From: Alisma plantago-aquatica
Taxonomy: Eukaryota; Streptophyta; Magnoliopsida; Alismatales; Alismataceae
Direction: 5' to 3'
NCBI GenBank assembly: GCA_963693085.1
Contig: OY856409.1
Coordinates: 1,533,466,472 to 1,533,530,471 of the forward strand
DNA: 64,000 nt
Positions 58,003 through 64,000 of this stretch are shown here, one piece after another. A program made the position numbers and the translations under genes. Every line of letters begins with the position of its first letter. The stretch's first letter is position 1. The notes beneath the pieces were generated by a model. It searched no databases. It saw only the letters and a list, made by a program, of their open reading frames with translations, and was not told the DNA's origin.

Positions 58003-59217
58003 TTATAGAAGGAGTATCCATCTGATCAGCCTTGGCTTAGCATCCTTCTTTGCCATAAGGTAACGGATAGAAGCATGGTCTGTGTAAACGATTACCTTTG
58101 AACCAGTAAGGTAGGATCTGAATTTATCGAAGGCATAGATGACTGCTAAAAGTTTCTTTTCAGTAGTAGCGTAATTTCTTTGAGCTTTGTCGAGGGTTTT
58201 CGACGCATAATAGATCACATAATGTTTCTTCTCTATGCATTGTCCTAAGACCGCACCCACCGCGTAATCACTGGCATCACACATAATTTCAAAGGGGTGG
58301 TCCCAATCGGGAGCTCTAATGATGGGGGTAGTTGTAAGGGTTTTCTTCAGCGTATTAAAACTTTTGACGCATTCTTCATTGAAATTGAAATCAACATCTT
58401 TTAGAAGTAGATTGGTCATCGGCTTTGTTATTTTGGAAAAATCACGTATAAACCTTCTATAGAATTCAGCGTGACCAAGGAAAGCGCGAACTTCTTTTAC
58501 ATTTGTGGGAATTGCCAATTTAGATATGACTTCTATCTTGTCTTTATCAACTTCAATTCCTCTGTTGCTGACCTTGTGGCCCAAGACAATGCCTTCCTTT
58601 ACCATAAAGTGGCATTTCTCCCAATTTAGCACCAGATGTGCTTCTTCACAGCGTTTGAGGACCATGGAGAGATGCTTAAGACAGGAATCAAAGGAGTCCC
58701 CATATACAGAAAAATCTTCCATGAAGACCTCCATAACAGTTTCAGTAAGCCCTGCAAAGATGGCAGTCATGCAACGTTGAAAAGTTGCGGGGGCATTACA
58801 CAGGCCAAATGGCATCCTTTTAAAAGCATATGTCCCGAAGGGACATGTGAAAGTCGTTTTTTCTTGATCATCTGGATGTATGGGAATCTGATAGAATCCA
58901 GAGTAACCATCCAAGTAACAGAAATATTCTTGATGGGCCAATCTTTCTAAGACTTGATCGAGGAAGGGCATAGGAAAATGATCCTTTCGAGTGGCCTTGT
59001 TTAATTTTCTATAATCAATACACATCCGCCACCCAGTGACTGTTCGAGTGGGGATGAGCTCATTGTTTTTTTTTCTTATAACGGTTGTCCCTCCTTTCTT
59101 GGGTACCACATGAACTGGGCTTACCCATGGCGAGTCCGATATCGGGTATATTATTCCAGCTGTAAGAAGTTTGATGATCTCGCGACGAACCACTTCCTTC
59201 ATATTTGGGTTCAACTT
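58003..59217 (-). pseudogene. pol: Reverse transcriptase and RNase H (element D)
   Basis: 403 codons: RT with [60 protein letters not shown], catalytic box read as [10 protein letters not shown] (usual Asp-Asp is Glu-Asp here, which should destroy activity), and RNase H with [18 protein letters not shown] and [16 protein letters not shown] frameshift at about 57960-58000 separates it from the integrase. The TGA at 59218 separates it from the protease frame. Confidence 0.95.
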
Positions 59218-60567
59218 TCATTGATGCTCGATGGTCGGATTATGGTCTTCCATCATGGGGATTCTGTGCATGCATAAAGCTTGACTGACCCCTGTCAGGT
59301 CACTCATCTTATAGCCTATGGCTTTCTTGCTCTCCCTTAATACTTCCAGAAGTTTCTCTTCTTGTTTGGTTGTTAGATCAGAGCTTATGATCACTAGACA
59401 AGTCTTGAGATCGTCTAAAAACATATACTTCAGCCCTTCGGGTAGGGGCTTCATTTCAGGAGGTTCTGGTTTTTCACTGATTCCTTCTGGAGTTCCGGTA
59501 GTCTTTAATTCTTCGTAAGTAGCTTCAGCATTTTCTTTAGCAGAGTTGGGAGATTCGATGCATTCCTTATCATGTTGGTCAATAGGTTCGTCATTAAATA
59601 GGTCGGATAGAGCAGTTTCCAAGGGATCGCATGACTCGTGGTATCCTTGAATTAGTTGTGACATTTGCTCAACACAATCTATCAGATAGACTTCCTCCTG
59701 TATACTTGGTCTTCTCATGCTTTCAAAAACTTTGAACTCCAGAGTTTCTTTACCTAACATGAGTAGTAACGTTCCTGCTTCAACATCAATAAGGGCTCTA
59801 GTAGTGGCGAGGAATGGACGGCCGAAGATAAGAGGGTATTTGGTGTCTTCTTTTATGTCCATGATGACAAAATCACATGGAACATATGCATCCTTGCCTA
59901 CCTTGACCGGGATGTCTTCGAGAAATCCTAACAGTCTTTTTATCGAATTGTCCGCAAGTGGAATGGTCATAGCAGTTGGAAGCAATTCTGTGAACCCTAA
60001 TCTCTTGCATAGACTCAGCGGCATAATAGAAATACTTGCGCCAAGATCTGCCAATCCTTTCTTGCATGATGAGTCACCAATGTGACATGAGATTCCGAAG
60101 GATCCTGGATCTTTTTGTTTCTTTGGCATCTTGCTTAGTATGATATCTGATGTGGTTGCAGCAAATTTTACAGTTTCATACTCTTCGGTGATGTACTTCT
60201 TGGTGAGAAGCGACTTTAGATACTTGGTCCAGGCTGGTATCTCATTAAGAGCATCAAGGAATGGTATATCAACATGGAGTTTCTTCATAGCCTCTTTAAA
60301 TTTGATAAATCTAGTATCAAGCTTGGTTTCCCTCAGATAGGATGGGAAAGGAACACGAGGCTTATATACAGGAATATCTGGCTCTAGTGTCTCTACTTCG
60401 TCATCGGCAACTTTTTCAGAACGTCCCTTATTAGTCTTGCTTTCCTTTGATTGCGATTCTGGTGCTTTCAAGTTTTGGTCTTTCATAGGTTCACTCTCGT
60501 CAGGGATAACCACAGTTGTCTTCGCTGGGGGATCCGAATAATCTTTCCCTGATCTAGTGGCGACCAC
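59218..60567 (-). pseudogene. pol: Gag C-terminus and protease (element D)
   Basis: 449 codons starting MVATRSGKDYSDPPAKTTVV. The first part is the charged gag/protease linker with VPFPSYLRETKLDTRFIKFK. The protease has ADLGASISIMPLSLCKRLGF and FGRPFLATTRALIDVEAGTL. The D-L-G reading is common in this clade. It is in the same register as both gag and RT. The TGA at its end replaces a usual Arg before [12 protein letters not shown]. Confidence 0.93.
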
Positions 60568-62199
60568 CTTCAGTTGCTCAAGATGTTTTGTGTTGTTCTG
60601 GGGTTGTCCGACAAAGACTCCAGCTTGTGGCTTTATGCTAGTAGCAAGTTGAGCTAGTTGCGTTTCAATAGCCTTTTATTGGGCTTGTTGGTTGGCTATC
60701 ATTGTTTGTTGTGTTTGCAACAACTTTTTAATGGTAGATAAATTGTCATCAGAAGGGATGGATCCTGCCTGACCTTGTTGCTGATTTAAGTTCTGATACT
60801 GAGAGTTGTTCTGATAATTATTGTAGTTTCTATTCTGAAAGTTTCCTTTGAGGTTTCCTTGATTCCCAAAGTTCTATTGTTGGTTAAACTGGTTCCCAGG
60901 TGGGCCCCTCGGTTGATTGTTCGGACCAAATTGATGTGAGTTCATAGCTCCTGAAGGGTTTCCGTATTGGAAGCCTGGGTGATTCCTATTTTGATTTGGA
61001 TTGTAATAGATCTGCCTAGGGATGGTGTTAATAGCATTAAGATTCTCCATCTGGCAATTATCTCCTTGTCCACATGCATTACTTAGAACAACATCGTAGA
61101 GAACATTGCATGACAATGTGGAATGATCAGTGCCCTTGCATGCTTCACAAAACAAAGAGGTGGACTTGACCTGCTCTGGTTGCCTAGTAGGAGAATGTCC
61201 TCTTCCAATCGCAGCAAGGGATGATTCTATGTGATCTTGCTTTGCAACTAAGACTTTCAAAGTTTCAGCTATAGGTTTGTATTCTGGAATAACTTCAGCC
61301 ATGGCTACCTTTAAGACTCCTTTACCAACAGATCTTCCCCAATTGGCTTGATTTTCTGCTCCCAGGGTGACTACTCTCCATGCACTGTCATAACTTTGTC
61401 GCATGAAGTTCCCTCCAGACGAGGAGTCAAGGAACATCTTTACATCATCCTCCACACCCCTGTAGAATATCTCTATCAGCTGGTTCTTAGGGATTCCATG
61501 GTGTGGGCATTTGTGTAGGAGCTCCTTGTACCTATCCCATGCTTTGGCAAGGGTTTCTCCTGGGACTTGAGTGAAATTTGTGATTCGTCCCCTGATGTCA
61601 TATGTAAGAGATGGGGGATAGAACTTTTCCAGAAAATCGTTTTGGAGCTGTTCCCAGGTGATGATAGGTACTTCACTCTGCAGCGAATTGTACCAACTAA
61701 TGGCTCTATCAGCAAGAGAGTACTTGAAAAGACGGAGTCGAATGGCATCATCGGAGACCCCATTTTGCTTTGTCATGGCACACAAGTCGATGAATCTCAG
61801 AAGATGACCTTGGCTGTCTTCAGCTTGTTTGCCGTAGAAGGGGTTGTTTTGAAGCACAGTTATCCAATGTGCTCTAATCTCAAAGTTGGCAACTTCGATG
61901 GAAGGAGGCTGCACCAGATGATAGACATTCGCGGCCTTTGGGATAGAGAACTCTCTAAGATCTTTCTGAAGTTCGGCTTCTTGTGCGGCTGCATGTGTTG
62001 CTAAGATCTCATGTTGAACCGCAACTCTAGCTTCTTGCATGAGCCTCTCTCTCTGCGCATTGATGGCTTGAGCCACTCTTTGGGCTACTTCTTCCTCTTG
62101 CGCCATCCTTGCTTGATTCTCTCGGATCTGATGATGGAAGGTTCTATCAATCTCGGGATCAAAGCTCGCAGTCAGTCCGGGACTATCCGATCGGTGCAT
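60568..62199 (-). pseudogene. gag: Gag (element D)
   Basis: ATG at 62199 (MHRSDSPGLTASFDPEIDRT), a helical Gln/Arg/Ala-rich N-terminus, the gag core (LFKYSLADRAISWYNSL, FLEKFYPPSLTYDIRGRITN, CPHHGIPKNQLIEIFYRGV) and a zinc knuckle CEACKGTDHSTLSC. A TAG at 60871-60873 and a TAA near 60677 interrupt an Asn/Gln-rich C-terminal part that otherwise runs in frame into the protease ORF. The leader 62200-62357 is non-coding. Confidence 0.94.
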
Positions 62200-62357
62200 G
62201 CACTAAACATTGAAGAGCACCTGAAATTTGAGAAGATTTGAAAGTGAGATCCACAAAGTAGAATAACGGTCAAGTAGATAAGTGATAGTTTCAAAAAAGA
62301 AAAGAAAAATCCTAGATTAGTCTTAGAAGAACTAGATTTGACTGACTGATTCCGTTG

Positions 62358-62375
62358 TCACCGGCAACGGCGCCA
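62358..62375 (-). promoter_or_regulatory. Element D primer-binding site
   Basis: Minus-strand TGGCGCCGTTGCCGGTGA, five bases from the 5' LTR. Confidence 0.92.
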
Positions 62376-62380
62376 GAATT

Positions 62381-63574
62381 TGATGTGGCTTGTGAATGCA
62401 CTAACAAATTCACTCGGAGTTTATATCCCCGAGCTTTTACCTAAACCAAGTGCAACAATACCACCCGCAAGCGGACGGGTCTTATCGCAGTAAAGTTGAG
62501 GATTGAACCCAAAGGACAACGTTTTTAAGAATCCTTGTCAGTTGAATCTAGATCAAGTAAAACTAATATTTACAACAATTGGTTGATTTGGGTTTGATTA
62601 AACTAATTGCAAGAAAGTAAATGCGGAATAAAAGATGGGTTTAGATCAATAATATGGAATCGCTGGGATGGTATTGGGTTTGACCACCACTACACACACA
62701 AACATACTCTTTTGCAATCAATCCAGGCACGATGTAACACTCCAAGTAGAGCTGCTGTAGAACCCCCCATACGGGAGTTAGGTCCGCGTAAGCATCACCA
62801 TAGGCAGCCGATTTCTCATCGCCATCCGGATCACATGTCTTACGGCTCTGAAGATACAGAAATCCACGGAGGTTGTGAGCCCCCCATACGGGCGTTAGGC
62901 GCACCGAAGCGTCACCGAAGGCTAGATGGCTCGTCCCCTCGCGGATCATACACTTACGACCTCGACGAAATCCCATCCTATTACTAGTTTGGGAGTCAGC
63001 CGCGTTAACCGATAAGCAAGCAGGAAGGTTACATGCAAGGAAACATCGACGTTTAGCAAGACGATACAAAATCCAACTAAGGTTGTGAACCCCCTATGCA
63101 GGCGTTAGGCACATAGAAGCGTCACCGAAGGCTAGATGGCTCGTCCCCTCGCGGATCACACACTTACGACCTCAAGGAATCCCCTTCTATTTCTAGTCAG
63201 GGAGTCAAACTCGTTAAATGACGTTCGTACCCATGCATTGAAGTTATCGCAACATAGGGAGCACAAAGATGAAGACAAGCATATAACCAACCCACAAGCT
63301 TAACAATAAACAACAAATTGAAGAGTTATATACATTGCCATGGAAAGTTTAACAAAAGAACATGGTTTGCATGGGCAGCGGGGCTAGTCCCCACACCCCA
63401 GCAAAAGAGGACTACTCGCTCATGATGCGAGATACAAGAAGGATAGGAGGGAAAGATAGATCCGCCATGAGCTCGGTGCAGAGGGTGGACGCAACCCGGT
63501 GAAGAAGATGCGCTCCTTGCTCCGTCTTCTTCCTCTTCTTGGCCTCCTTGGATGCAACACCAGCAGTAGGTGGA
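62381..63574 (-). repeat. Element D 5' LTR, partial
   Basis: About 1.2 kb colinear with 53101-54285. It is cut by E2 before the position of the TATA box and palindrome array, which would lie to the right of E2. Confidence 0.93.
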
Positions 63575-64000
63575 TGATGCGATGATTTTGAGTCGCATTT
63601 ATAGACCTATTTCACATGTGTTTTGTGCCTTAATTACTCATTTTCATGGATAATATTGCATAATTCACTTAATTTGGTCTTTGCCATCATATTATATCAA
63701 ATCCCCTTTGTTTTACTATTTTGAGCATTATTTATCATCTTATTATAAATTGTGTGGATTTACTTGGTCTTGTTGTGAAATTTCAGGAAAAACGAGTATC
63801 TGCTTCAGTCGATACCATCGACGGAAGTCGATACCATCGACCAAGCCACAGGTTGCCAGCTGAGAAGAGCAGCACAGAGTCGATACCATCGACACCCAAG
63901 TCGATGGCATCGAGATCACTTCAGTTTGCTGGCGAGGATATGGTCGATACCATCGACGAAAGTCGATGCCATCGACACAAGGAGAGCTACATCGTCGCTA
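63575..64000 (+). mobile_element. Element E2: start of a second E-family LTR
   Basis: TGATGCGATGATTTTGAGTC onward matches the E1 LTR but with more divergence than E1's own LTRs show from each other. The palindrome array starts at 63808 and runs off the window. Left flank GTGGA would be its target duplication. Whether it is a full element or a solo LTR cannot be seen. Confidence 0.9.

Larger units (their letters stand above)
53101..63574 (-). mobile_element. Element D: Athila-like Ty3/gypsy element, 5' LTR interrupted
   Basis: Minus-strand element: 3' LTR 53101-55108, 3' region, integrase, RNase H, RT, protease, gag (56597-62199), Asp-type primer-binding site, then the 5' LTR from 62381 until E2 interrupts at 63574. 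No chromodomain, and no ORF after pol. The pol matches E1's type ([27 protein letters not shown]). About four in-frame stops and one frameshift. Its true right end and target duplication are beyond the window; the left flank is CCTAC. Confidence 0.92.

Overview
The window is a transposon-packed stretch of nuclear DNA from a flowering plant. The evidence is Ty3/gypsy and Ty1/copia LTR retrotransposons with plant-type primer-binding sites (initiator-Met tRNA, and the Asp-type TGGCGCCGTTGCCGG), a chromodomain integrase, Athila-type pol genes, and a Mutator-like element (MULE) carrying a plant mobile domain gene. The species cannot be told from the sequence. I see no intact host gene, rRNA or tRNA.

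Layout. 1-5965: AT-rich intergenic DNA with a nested ~100-bp satellite (722-1345), a (TA)n tract and a GC-richer stretch at 5240-5965. 5975-12985: a complete MULE with long terminal inverted repeats and an 8/9-bp target duplication; inside are a Myb/SANT-like ORF (+), a plant mobile domain gene (-) and a decayed mudrA-like transposase (-). 13044-19494: element C, a young LTR element with 1.44-kb LTRs, TSD TAAGT and only a copia-like gag remnant. 19500-22268: intergenic DNA with one MITE-like element.

From 22269 to the right edge lies one nested stack. The host is element A, a minus-strand chromovirus whose 3' LTR starts at 22269 and whose 5' LTR is cut at 53100. Inside it are E1 (27510-40503, plus strand, Athila-like, TSD GTGCA, splitting A's reverse transcriptase), B (42673-51811, minus, degenerate copia-like, TSD CTTCA, splitting A's gag) and D (53101 onward, minus, Athila-like, inside A's 5' LTR). 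A second member of the E family (E2, 63575 onward) interrupts D's 5' LTR and runs off the window. All pol genes carry stops or frameshifts, so no element looks autonomous as read here.

The most striking pattern is shared by unrelated elements. Each carries its own CpG-containing palindrome just upstream of a TATA box: E uses GTCGAT-NNN-ATCGAC, B uses AACCGATCGGTT, C uses CTCGGTCGAC/GTCGACCGAG, D uses CGGTCTTGAGACCG. These form arrays of several to about 15 copies. The MULE has a single ~54-bp-arm hairpin in each TIR, also upstream of an inward TATA box, and A has single dyads. In E1 the array occurs a second time, before a second TATA box and the env-position ORF, which suggests a separate internal promoter. 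I propose these arrays are element-specific enhancer or anti-silencing recognition sites. The arrays are read directly from sequence; the function is inference.
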